A DNA stretch of 64,000 nucleotides, taken from assembly GCA_037349105.1 (NCBI GenBank), contig JAYJMM010000124.1, positions 4,386,001-4,450,000 on the forward strand. Direction: 5' to 3'. Below are positions 41,501 to 51,093 of the stretch, in pieces; position 1 is the first letter of the stretch, and every line of letters begins with the position of its first letter. The DNA is from Limnomonas spitsbergensis (lineage: Eukaryota; Chlorophyta; Chlorophyceae; Chlamydomonadales). Under the pieces are notes generated by a model that was not told the DNA's origin, ran no database searches, and saw only the letters and a list, made by a program, of their open reading frames with translations. A program made the position numbers and the translations under genes.

Positions 41501-44218
41501 CGACTTCCTCGCCATACCTGTTCATTAGCGGGTGAGTGACTGCGCTGCGCGTGGAGTGGCGAAGACAGTTTCCATGGGAGGTGGGTTCCATGGCGGCAAC
41601 TTCCCCTTTGGACCTTCCACTAAACAAGTACGGTATTCAGCATACCTTTATGCAGAAAGACGAGAAACCCTTAACCCTAAACCCTATTCAGCACACCGTA
41701 ATGCAGGAAGTCGAAAATAATATGATTACAGGCGCTGCTCAAGTGGATGGTGTTTTGGGGGGGGTTAGGGTTTAGGTTTTTTCAGTTGCATTGCTTTCTG
41801 CAGAGCAGGAGGAAAGGCGGAGGAAGGCGGAGGAAGGCGGAGGAAGGCACGTGTGTGGTTGGGTGTCTTCAATTATTTCTGCATGTACATGAGGATGCTA
41901 GCTTGGGCTACCTTTCGGCCGTTACCTGTTCATGAGCGGCGAGTAACGGAAGGTGAAGCGTGCTTTCTGTTGAATTGTGCGGACGATTAAACATCTCAAG
42001 AGATGCAAGTGAATGGTAAGGTGTCGAAAGGTATCGCAAAAAGAGGAAGAGCAGGGGGCACCGACGTTGTTTCGTTTCAGTCGCTTCCATAGCTGCGGAT
42101 GCGGATGCAAGCCAAGGTGGGTATTTTGCGGTACCTGTTAGTCAGCATTGAGTCACGGTGCGGGTAGCGTGCTCTCTGTGGGGCAGGAGGAGAGGTGGAG
42201 GAATGCACGGGTGTGGTTGCAATTGAGTAGCTTCTGTAGCTGTGGCAGAGGATGCAAGCCAAGGCGGGGTTTTGGAGACACCTGTTGGTCAGCATTGAGT
42301 CACGGCGTGGGTAGAGTGCTCTACGCAGGGCAGGAGGAGAGTTAGAGGAGAGCACGGGTGTGATTATGTTTCTGTAGGTTCTGTAGCAGTGGGTGAGGAT
42401 GCAAGTTTCGGCGACTAGGTTTCCTCGTTACCTTTGCTCAGCGTCGAGTTACGGTGTGGCGCGCAGCGCGCTCTCTGTTGATGGAAAGCAGAGAGGGAGA
42501 GAGAGGCACGGACAGTTGTGGTCTTGATGCATGATGTGTGCGAGGGGCGAAAAGTGGTTTGGGGTGGCACGGATTCCCTCTGTTGCAGGGTTTGAAAACA
42601 TGGCAAAATATAAAAGAAATCATCATTGGAAATAAAAGGCGGAGTGCTGTTAGAATTTACAAACGAAACCCCTAAAACCCTGCTGTCATTGCTGCTGCTG
42701 TCTCTGCTGTTGATGGTGCTGCTGCCCCCTGCTGTTGTTTCTTTGTTGGTCTGCTGCCTCTTCTGTTGTCACTGTCATCGTGATGTTGATCTGCCGTTGT
42801 CTCTGCTGTTGTTGCAGGTCTGAAGAGAAGATCCTGCGTGCGTTTGAGGCGCCCCAGGTGAGGGATCATCACTGGGCAGTTTTCCTCTCTTTCTTATGTC
42901 AGCTGCAGTACATGTATCACATGTTTCAGCCACCCATTGACCTTTGGCTAGAATCCCCGCGCACGGCCAGCCCTCCTGCATCGGCCACTGGCCTACGGCC
43001 GGTGGCCGGTCAAGGCTTGGCTCTGATTGAGCCTTTGGCGGCTGCGGGGCGGCTCGCCGAACATGGACTCCTGACCGGAAAGGCAAAGTCTTGCGACAGA
43101 GACTCTCCGACCAGCGCCGTGCATCATCGCCTCTTTTCCACCGGACAGTCGTCGGCGCCCAGCAGCAGAGTAAATGTGAAAACTGTGACTGGTGCATGGA
43201 CCGCATGCACCAGCATGCTTGCATGCTTGCATGCTTGCATGCTTGCATGCTTGCATGCTTGCATGCTTGCATGCTTGCATGCTTGCATGCTGGTGCATGC
43301 TGGTGCATGCTGGTGCAAAACTGTGACTGGTGCATGCTGGTGCATGGACCGCTTGCGCAGCATGATGCAAAATTCGCTAACCACGGGACAGATGGGAAGA
43401 ATCATCTCCTTCACCTCCCAGCTCATTTAAGAATCCGGAATCGGTAGCGTAACCAACATCAAATTTTCGAATACCTCACGTGCTTGCTCGATTGCAATCG
43501 GACGACTGAGCGATTGGGCAGCTAGATCTGCATGGACCCCTACCAATACTGGCGTCCCCGCCAAACCCGGCCTGGCCACTGCGCTCCTACGTTCTCCCCC
43601 CCTCACTCCTAACCTCACTACCCCCCTCCTCACCCCCCTCACGCGCTCTCACACTGGCAACCCCGTCTCCCCGTGCTTACGCTCCCCACTCAGTGTGAAG
43701 CAAACACCGTCACGCCCTCCCACCATACACACTCATACTAATAATCCCAAACGCACACTCACACACTCACACTCACACTCTACACTCACACTCACACTCA
43801 CAAACTTACACTCTCAAGCCCCTGTCCCCGAACCTTGCACCCTGCGCTCTGATGCCCTGTAGAAGCTTTTCGGCAGTATCAAGCCTCATACCCCGCACCC
43901 GCACCCCGCGCCCTCATGCCAGACACCTCTCCTTCCTTTGCGCTCTCACCCCCCCCCACACACACACCGCACCACACACGCTTTCGACCCGCACCGCCAC
44001 CCACACCCACACCCACTCTTTCGCCCCTGCACCCTCACCCACACACACACACACTATTTTGCCCCCCCCCCTTACCCCACCCCCCCCCCCCACACACACA
44101 CACCACACCACGCACTCTTTCACCCCCCCCCCCCCCCACACACACACACACACTCACGCTTTCGCCCCCGCACCCCCACACACACACACCCACACACACT
44201 TTCGCCCCCGCACCCCCC

Positions 44219-44261
<43 letters not shown>

Positions 44262-44271
44262 TCGCCCCCGC

Positions 44272-44302
<31 letters not shown>

Positions 44303-47300
44303 ACACACACTTTCGCCCCCGCACACCCACCCACCCACACACACACACTTTCGCCCCCGCACCCCCACCCACACCCACACCTACTCTTCCGCCCCCGCAC
44401 CCCCACCCCCACCCCACCCCCACACACTTTTTTGCCCCCCCCCCTCCCCCCCCCCCCCCCACACACACCACACCACTCACTCTTTCACCCCCGCACCCAC
44501 ACCCACACCCACTCTTTCGCCCCCCCCTCCTCACCCCCCTCCCCCACACACACCACACCACTCACTCTTTCACCCCCGCACCCACACCCACACCCACACC
44601 CACTCTTTCGCCCCCCACCTCACCCCCCCCCCACACACACCACACCACTCACTCTTTCACCCCCCCCCCACACCCACACCCACACCCACTCTTTCGCCCC
44701 CCACCTCACCCCCCCCCCCCCCCACACACACACAAAACTCATCCTCCCAAGGCCGGCAAACTCATCCCCCCAAACACCGCCTCCCCGCTCGTTTTGACAA
44801 CCTGCCCGACGCCTCCTTGTGCACTGTGCACCCCACACCCTGCCCTCCTCCCCCCGCGCTCTCACGTCCGAAGGTGTTCCTCGACACGCTGGACATGGCT
44901 CGAGGCCGTGAGGTGGCCGCGAGCTCCAAGACGCAGCCGCAGGGGCGAGCCTTTGGCGCCGCAATCCCCGCCCTCGGCCTGTCCAACAAGGCAGTTTATG
45001 AAGGGGGTGATGTAGACAATGCAGGTGGGTGAACAAGGAGGGGGCTAGTGGCTTCATCTCGAACCCCCTGGCTCTCCTACCGATCTGCTCCTCCCTCATC
45101 CGTCGTTCCAAAGGAGTGGGCAGCGGGATGCCGGGTTGGGGCTGCATGCTGCCGTCCCCCCCCCCCCCCCTCTCGAGTGCCCTCCACCTCGCACTGTCTG
45201 GCACTTTTACTGATCTACTTTTACCACTTCCTGGCTCACTCACCGACCTGTCCCTCCCACCTCCGTCGCCCCAAAGGGGTTGGCAGCGGGATGCCGGGTT
45301 GGGGCTGCATGCTGCCGTCCCCCCCCCCTCTCGAGTGCCCTCCACCTCGCACCCCCTGGCACTTTTACTGATCTACTTTTACCACTCCCTGGCTCACTCA
45401 CCGACCTGTCCTTCCCACCTCCGTCGCCCCAAAGGAGTGGGCAGCGGGATGCCGTGCGGGGGCTACCACGAGGGGCCCGACTTTGCGCCCTGCGCCGCAC
45501 CATCAGCGGCCCGCGGCCCACCGCTGGAGGAGCACCTGGCGCAGAACACGCTCTGGCCCGAGGTACATAAGCTGTACGGGCACGGAAACGATGTGTACTG
45601 CCTGGCCGTTAGCGGGGACGGGCGGTATGCCGCGTCAGCGTGCGTCGCAAAGTCGGCGGCGGCGGCCGAGATCTGGATCTGGGCGGTGGGCAGCTGGAAG
45701 GGCGTTGCGCAGATACAGGTGGGTGACGGGGTGCTTCCGGAGCCTGGCGTTGTATGTGTGAAAGTCAAAATTTTGAAAAGCCTTCCCTCGGGTACCGGTA
45801 TGCCTTGATTTATATTTTGTAATGCTCTGCCCTGAGTGCCCTCTAGGTACAAAACTGCCAATGTCCAACATGGGACATGGAAACCTCTCGACGGTACGCG
45901 CCAGAGAATCTATGAAAAAGTAATATTCCTCGCGCACTGTTCCGCACGTACTAGAGATTCTCGGCAGGTCCACACTCTGACCACCACCCAGCTGGCCTGG
46001 TCGCACGGCAGTGAGTACCACAGGCCCACACCCTAACTAATCCCCTGTTGTGTGGCTTAACAGGCCCACACTCTAACTACTTACCTGTTGTGTGGCTTGA
46101 CAGGCCCACACTCTAACTACTTACCTGTTGTGTGGCTTGACAGGCCCACACTCTAACTACTTACCTGTTGTGTGGCTTGACAGGCCCACACTCTAACTAC
46201 TTACCTGTTGTGTGGCTTGACAGGCCCACACTCTAACTACTTCCCTGTGGTGTGGCTTGACAGGCCCACACCCTGACCACCACACAGCTGGCCTGGTCGC
46301 ACGGCGGTGAGTACCTGGCGTCCTGCTCCCGAGACCGCAGCCTTTGCATCACGAGGAGGATCCGGAGCTCGGTACCCGGAGAGGATGACAGCTTCCAGAT
46401 GGTCCAGAAAATCAAGTGGGTTGACAATTGGCGGGTGCAGGTGTGGGGGTTAGGGTTTAAAGGGTTTAGGACTTGGGTTCCTGAACCACCTGGATAATGG
46501 GATAGCTTCCAGCGAATCAAGTGGTCTGTCAATTGCGTTTGGCGGGTGCAGGTGTGGGGGTTAGGGTTTAAAGGGTTTAGGACTTAGGGTTCCTTAACCA
46601 CCTGGATAGGCAGATAGCTTCCAGCGAATTAAGTGGTTTGTCAACTGACTTTGGCGGGTGCAGGGTTGAAGGGGTTCTGGTTTTTGAAGACCCGGGGAGC
46701 TTCCAGATGGTTCAGAGAAACAAGTGGGCTGCCTTAGGCGAGTGCAGGTGTCTTGGGTGTTGGGCTTAGTGCTTAGGTTCCTGAACCACCTGGAGAGGAT
46801 TGTAGATAAGCTTGTAGATAAGCTTGTAGATAAGCTGGGGTTTGCGGGTCCAAACTCGACGGGACGATAATCCGGGATTACCCTGCTGGCATCAGTGGCA
46901 TGACAGCTGGACCACTGCTGGTTACTCTTGTGATCATTAACACATTAAAGTACCGAGTGGGTCATGGACGCTAGCTGTCCGATGGTCCTCGGCAGCCAAG
47001 TGCCGTCATGGTTTGTTGATCGTTGTAGTGTGCACCAGAATCTTGTGCTCTACTTTTGGCAGGTCAGAGCGGAGGTAAGAGCAGGGAGGTTAGAGCGGGG
47101 TACATTTGACATGACGGGAGAATGCGGGAGGGTACGAGAGAGAACGGGGGGGTAAAGGGGGGGCACGGGGGGCGGGGAGGGTAGTTTTGAGATGCTGGTC
47201 TTCCAACACTGGGCCGACAGGGCTATAATGTTTACCACCCTTCATTCTGTGGCCCAAGCAGCAGGGCCTGTTGCACCTGTCCCACAGGGCTGTAGACCGT

Positions 47301-48702
47301 GCTGTAGCTGAATTGTAGCCGAATCTCTGCAAAACAAACATTTGTTTGCATAAGCCGTGGTGTAGCTGATTTGTAGCAGAAGCACCGTAAAGGCAACGGT
47401 TGTTTTCTTAGGCCGGCGAAGATCCCATGCACTCTTGGCGCTCCATGGGATGTGTACATATGTTTCGTGTTGTACCGGCAAAGAGAGGTGGAATACTTCA
47501 AACTCTTCTGCGCTGGTCTTGTGCAGAATCGCAGTACGTTTGTACACAATCGCATTACATTTGTGCAGAATCGCAGTATGTTTGTACATTTTGGACATGG
47601 CAATGTCCTCCAGCTCAAAAACCAACCTGGTACTAGATTTGATGGTACCAGGTTGATCTTTCTGCTTTCGAAGGCACAAGCGCTCGTGCTCAAGCGCTCG
47701 CGCAACGGTGCAAGCCTCTGGCAGCGCCTCCAGAGCGCGACATCCACCTGCTGCCGCTGTGCTGGTCGTGTGTGCTGACCCGAGCTCAATCCTACACCCT
47801 ACACCCTACACCCTACACCCTACACTCTACACCCTTCAAACTGTAGGTCGACGTAACCTGGGTTTGCTGCAGGAGATCTGGTTGTTGCCGGACGTCCCCC
47901 CCTAGACTCTGAAGTTCAAGCCCTGCAGGTCGGCAAACCGGCGTGTTCTGTGGGGGATGTCAACTTGCGCGGTCTTAACCCTAAACCCTGAAACCTGCAG
48001 CTTGGCAAATCTGTGTATTCCGTGGGGGGTCTCATGGTCACTGGACTCAGCCGTCAGCCCTTAGCCCTTGACCCTTAACCTGTACGTTGGCGCAGTCGCG
48101 ACTCACGAGTGCTGTGGGAGATCTCGTGTTGCCCGGTCTTAACCCTAAACCCTGAAACCTGCAGGTCAGCGCACTCGCGTGTGCTGTGGGGGATCTCCTG
48201 GTCCCCGGACGACAAGCTGCTGGCCACGGGCGCGCGGGATGAGACCGTCAAGCTGTGGGCGGTGTTGCCTAACCCACAGCCAGGCCAGCCAGTGGTAACG
48301 GAGCGACCGATAGTGACGCTGCCGGTCTTTCCCTCCCCGGTGTGTGCCCTAGCTTTCGCCCCGGGCCCGCTGCCCGGCACCAGCTGCAGCGGCGTCATTG
48401 CTGCTGCTGCTTCGTACGGGCTGGCGGTGGGGCTGGAGGATGGGGACTTACAGGTGTGGACGCTGCAGCGGAGCGCCGCAGCTGCGTCCACACCTGGAGC
48501 GCAGCCGGGGGGCCTGCAGGCTGACAGGCTGTGGGGCTCGGATCGCTTCACGAAGCACGCTGCGGCGATCAGCTCGGTTTGCTGGAGGGGGACCGGCGGG
48601 GAGGGTAGTGAGGGCGGCGGGACGGGGGGGGGGCAGTCTGTGATGCAGATAGGGACTTGTGGGCGGGATCATTCTGTCCGCGTGTTCAGCGTGCTGGTTT
48701 GA
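34915..48702 (+). CDS. ELP2: Elongator complex protein 2 (ELP2), WD40 scaffold
   Basis: Ten exons: 34915-35110, 35328-35476, 36764-37517, 39409-39789, 41039-41531, 42818-42857, 44874-45024, 45435-45718, 46264-46415 and 48165-48702. All phases agree, giving 1045 residues (human 826). ELP2 bridges the two Elongator halves, which modify U34 of tRNAs (cm5U derivatives). It has two WD40 propellers, with blades such as [100 protein letters not shown] and [13 protein letters not shown]. Family-specific blocks are [18 protein letters not shown] and [20 protein letters not shown]. Extra length comes from low-complexity inserts: poly-Ala after exon-2 blade 2, an Ala/Ser loop in exon 3, and a Gln/Ser/Pro loop in exon 4 (39460-39660). 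The short exon 6 (40 nt) is fixed by phase on both sides. Confidence 0.95.
35477..35890. repeat. Poly-CTG tracts and copies of the ELP2 exon-2 3' end
   Basis: Exon 2 ends with GCT repeats, then TGCCCCTGGCACTGTATCGC and AGTTCTCGAG|GTACATG. 35540-35665 and 35730-35890 repeat the same order, CTG-type tracts then TGGCATTGTATCGC or GGGCATTGTATCGCC. The last copy keeps CTTGAG|GTACGTGG, a stronger donor than the original. Confidence 0.8.
36066..36375. repeat. 38-bp array in ELP2 intron 2
   Basis: Eight near-identical copies of CATCTCTAGTACGGATTGGG+AAGGTGGCCACATCCCAC. No exon relation is seen. The rest of the intron to 36763 is pyrimidine-rich. Confidence 0.95.
37560..38945. repeat. 51-bp G-rich array in ELP2 intron 3
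   Basis: About 27 copies of GGCTGATAAAGGGAGGTTGA+TTGGGGTGGATGGGTGGGGC+TGGTTGGGGGA. It starts about 20 bp after the exon-3 donor. The minus strand is stop-free in all three frames (up to 571 codons of Pro/Ser/Gln-rich translation); these frames are artefacts. Confidence 0.95.
39225..39285. repeat. Copy of the ELP2 exon-4 acceptor and exon start
   Basis: TTCTCCGCAGGCCACGAAGA followed by CTGGCTGCACCATGCC repeats the true junction at 39400-39428 (TTGGCAG|GCCACGAAGA, CTGGCTGCACAGCATCC). It would be in frame for only a short distance. Confidence 0.75.
39790..40800. repeat. 49-bp array derived from the ELP2 exon-4/donor junction
   Basis: Exon 4 ends TGCAGCGTGGGAGATGCGG|GTGAGAGGTGCA. About 20 tandem copies of AACAGCGTGGGAGATGCAGG+TGAGAGGTGCAGGGGTGTGG+ATAGGTGTG follow, each with GCAG|GTGAGAGG. 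The minus-strand ORFs (320 and 253 codons) are artefacts. Confidence 0.9.
41532..42450. repeat. Degenerate copies of the ELP2 exon-5 3' end
   Basis: Exon 5 ends ATACCTGTTCATTAGCGG|GTGAGTGACTGCG. Related strings lie at 41923-41950 (TTACCTGTTCATGAGCGGCG, AGTAACGG), 42130-42160 (GTACCTGTTAGTCAGCATTG, AGTCACGG), 42280-42310 and 42430-42460. Longer flanking words such as GCGTGCTCTCTGTGGGGCAG are repeated too, giving a period of about 150 bp. Confidence 0.6.
42960..43735. repeat. ELP2 intron 6: family D fragment and 8-bp GCATGCTT satellite
   Basis: 42984-43020 holds GGCCACTGGCCTACGGCCGG then TGGCCGGTCAAGGCTTGG, an inverted family D fragment. 43207-43320 is a tandem GCATGCTT run bounded by ACTGTGACTGGTGCATG on both sides. 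Apparent Cys/His/Met-rich ORFs are artefacts. Confidence 0.75.
43740..44745. repeat. CA/C-rich low-complexity region in ELP2 intron 6
   Basis: Mixed CACACA and poly-C tracts, with CTTTCGCCCCCGCACCCC-like units repeated about ten times. All six frames stay open for long distances because stops need T/A-rich triplets; none is a gene. Confidence 0.9.
45090..45434. repeat. ~160-bp duplications carrying the ELP2 exon-8 acceptor
   Basis: The real acceptor is CGCCCCAAAG|GAGTGGGCAG, CGGGATGCCGTGCGG. Earlier copies lie at 45105-45135 (TTCCAAAGGAGTGGGCAGCG, GGATGCCGGGTTGG) and 45267-45300 (CGCCCCAAAGGGGTTGGCAG). The spacer with CTGATCTACTTTTACCACT is also duplicated. Confidence 0.8.
45964..46263. repeat. 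40-bp array derived from the ELP2 exon-9 acceptor, with an exon-like copy
   Basis: 45964-46016 (GCAGGTCCACACTCTGACCA, CCACCCAGCTGGCCTGGTCG, CACGGCAGTGAGTACC) nearly duplicates the start of exon 9. Then about six copies of CAGGCCCACACTCTAACTAC+TTACCTGTTGTGTGGCTTGA lead into the true CAG|GCCCACACCCTGACC at 46264. Each unit ends in an acceptor-like CAG. Confidence 0.85.
46416..46800. repeat. Copies of the ELP2 exon-9/donor junction
   Basis: Exon 9 ends CAGCTTCCAGATGGTCCAGA, AAATCAA|GTGGGTTGACAATTGG. Diverged copies lie at 46500-46545, 46613-46660 and 46688-46735, each with GCTTCCAG, CAAGTGG and GGCGGGTGCAGG words, separated by telomere-like GGGTTTAAAGGGTTTAGG. Confidence 0.75.
46801..47900. other. 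ELP2 intron 9, middle part
   Basis: 47190-47295 is a family D copy (GGCCCAAGCAGCAGGGCCTG). 47300-47385 has TGTAGCTGAATTGTAGC words like those at 8140-8720. 47520-47585 has three ~25-bp units with CAGAATCGCAGTA. 47790-47832 is a CCTACACCCTACACCCTACA tract. No exon was found. Confidence 0.45.
47905..48164. repeat. ~80-bp degenerate copies of the ELP2 exon-10 acceptor
   Basis: Units of CCTAAACCCTGAAACCTGCAG followed by an exon-10-like start (GTCGGCAAACCGGCGTGTTC, TGTGGGGGATGTC) occur near 47930, 47995 and 48085. The true copy is at 48150-48200 (CTGCAG|GTCAGCGCACTCG, CGTGTGCTGTGGGGGATCTC). Confidence 0.75.
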
Positions 48703-49680
48703 AAACATCCTGGGTGATCTATCCTGTGAGGCTAAATATCAAGCTGCTTCTAGGCCTTAGGCTATGCACACTTCTCCATTTTGACACCCTCGCGTATTTG
48801 ACTGGGGATGGGGACGGCAGACCAATAGCCAGCACCAGACATGGATCAGACTTTTTGGTTCGTACCATACCAGTAGCGTGGTCTCAACAGGGCGAGCTGC
48901 AGTTCCATTGTTGCAATGCTAGCAGGATTTATATATAGCGATGAGTGTGATGATACAAGCGACAGACCGGTATATGGCCCTTCAGTGGCAGCGGTCACGA
49001 AATGGGTGAAGGGATAATAAGTCAGACAATAAAGTAGTCAATGACGTTACACCTCTGGGCCCTGCTCAAAAAGGCCGCGTGGGCGCCTAACCAAGGGGAC
49101 AAAAAACTAGGAAGGTCCCCGCGCCAACTGGTAAGTTAAGAAATGAGACGTCATCGAGGTCAGGAGTCAGGCTCTGAAGCTGACCAGAGCTCTCTGTCCA
49201 TGACGTTTTATCTCCGGGCCCTGCTCAAAATGGCACGTCAGCACGGGCGCCCAACTGTTCGGTTGCAAAAAAGAAAAAAACTGGTAGATGCCCCTCCTGT
49301 TTAGAAAGGTACATACCCTCTGGACCCTGCTGAACGCTCGGCCACGCGGGGATGGTAGGGAATGACTAAGCTCAATTCCAGCTACCCTGCTCAGCCTGGA
49401 AAATGGGTCGATGGCTCTTCCTCGAGCTGAGCTAATTCAGCACACTGCAGCTTATCCCTGACCCCAGGACAAAGAAAAACTGGTTCAGTTACGGTAGAAA
49501 CTTCTTTGGAGACCAGAAGTAACTGATGTGCGCAGTAACGGTATTATTAACGGTGGGCAATCAATGAAGGGTGCTGACGCAGCAGCCACACATAATCTGC
49601 AGATCAGACAGGCTCATGAGCTGCCTTACACAGTCAACAGCTTCAGGGGTGCCCACAGACGATATATACAGCTGTCTGGG
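48703..49680. other. Intergenic between convergent ELP2 and APC10
   Basis: The 3' ends of both genes. It contains two inverted family A copies and a variant copy (49310-49390). A 76-codon frame at 49528-49758 overlaps the APC10 end antisense and is rejected. Confidence 0.5.
49036..49258 (-). repeat. Two inverted copies of dispersed repeat family A
   Basis: 49036-49094 (AATGACGTTACACCTCTGGG, CCGCGTGGGCGCC) and 49196-49258 (ATGACGTTTTATCTCCGGGC, GGGCGCCCAACTGTTC). A related variant (ACCCTGCTGAACGCTCGGCC, ACGCGGGGATGGTAGGG) is at 49320-49360. Confidence 0.75.
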
Positions 49681-51093
49681 TTACCGCAGCGTTGCATACA
49701 TGGCCATGTCAGGCGTGTGAATGGAGCAAGGCAGGCCCAGCGCATCGAGGGGGTCTGACAAGGGGCCAAACACGCGGATGCCTCGGACGTGGGTGTCTCT
49801 GCCGTTCTGATGGTTCGCAATGACCGCAACCTGAAGGGACATTGAGGGACAGAGAGTCATGCTCCGAAGCTCATAATTAGTTTGCCAGGGGCAAAAGCCG
49901 TTAGAAACTTCCTACGGAGTTCATTCCTGCGCCTTGGGTAGGTGGCTGAGTGCTAGTTGCTGTCCCAGTGAGGCCAGTTTCCCCTGAAACTGTCCTAGTT
50001 TTCTGTACTGACGAAATTGGTCAGCTGGCACGCGTCCCATGCAATCGATAGTGATGCTCCACTGGACAACGAACAAAAACAGTCACAGGTATTGGCGCAA
50101 GATCAGTTAATGACGTTACACCTCTGGGCCCTGCTTAAATAAAGCTCGGCCACGTTGGTGCAAGGTAAGTGATGTGAGCTTCTTGCTACGTGACGAAATG
50201 GACATGAAGAAGCTGCGGCAGTTTTTTTATTCAGGTTGATAACATGCCTCTGTACCTGAACAAAAAATGCCCTGATAGGCCTCGGTTGCACACATCTGTC
50301 CTCGGTTGCACCGTTGTCGTGGCAGAGGGGTATCTTGATACAACCATTGGGCTCCACCAAGTCGACCACATGAATCTCCTGCGGATTCGGAGCCCAGGCG
50401 AATTGCACACATTCAATTCAGTCTTCCATGCAATTTACCACAGTTTGTTGGCAAAATTGTCACCAGCACCATTGATCTATGGACGCCAAAATTGAGGAAT
50501 TGAGCTATCTCAGGCAAGCAGCTTGATAAGGAGCATAGTTGATAGGAACAGTTTGAGTAAGCTAGGTGTCCCACCCTTAAGTCATGAATGGCAGTTCCTG
50601 CTCGGATGGAGAACTTGCTGGGGGTGTAGCTCTCATCCGCCTTGAAATCCAGGATCAAATGAAGCTCCTGGTGAGGAACAGACTTGGTTCGGCATTGGCA
50701 AAGATGGTGCTGGTGCTCAGAATTTGTTAGCATGGCTTGCATGGGCTTTTCGAATAGCTATAGTTTCAAGGACAGCATGCTCGACAGACACTTACCACAA
50801 TATCCACTCTTCGGTGAAATTGAATGTTCACAAAATGTGGCTGCACCCCATCAGATCTGCACAGGAAAAAAGTCGGTTCAGGCATTGGCGAGCCGTAGAG
50901 CTCAGGACAAGAATGCTTCTCACTGCCAGTACGTATCGAGTCGCTCATCTCGAAGGCAATCAACACCGTTCCCAGCCTTCGCGGTGCTGACAGACCAAAC
51001 CGCCAAGTGGCCGATTTCGCGAAGCTCTTTCTTCTCTTCGGGCTCCTTCTCTTCAGCAGATTCAGTTCTCGAATGTAAGAATCCTCGAGTCAT
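49681..51093 (-). CDS. APC10: Anaphase-promoting complex subunit 10 (APC10 / DOC1)
   Basis: Exons on the minus strand: 51093-50924, 50856-50796, 50667-50575, 50378-50256 and 49830-49681 (TAA at 49683-49681); phases agree and give 198 residues (human 185, Arabidopsis about 192). APC10 is the DOC-domain co-receptor that, with Cdc20/Cdh1, recognises D-box substrates of the APC/C ubiquitin ligase. Blocks matching the family are [75 protein letters not shown] and [20 protein letters not shown], followed by the short C-terminal [11 protein letters not shown]. The start at 51093 gives an acidic, Lys/Glu-rich leader of about 27 residues before the DOC fold; an upstream first exon cannot be excluded. 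The introns are short and, unlike its neighbours, not filled with tandem arrays. Confidence 0.95.
50106..50158 (-). repeat. Dispersed repeat family A, inverted copy in APC10 intron 4
   Basis: TAATGACGTTACACCTCTGG, GCCCTGCTTAAATAAAGCTC and GGCCACGTTGG. Confidence 0.7.

Noticed and set aside
43852..45032. His/Pro/Thr-rich frames of 293-387 codons
   Set aside because: CA and poly-C microsatellite in ELP2 intron 6. Only 44874-45024 of this span is a real exon.
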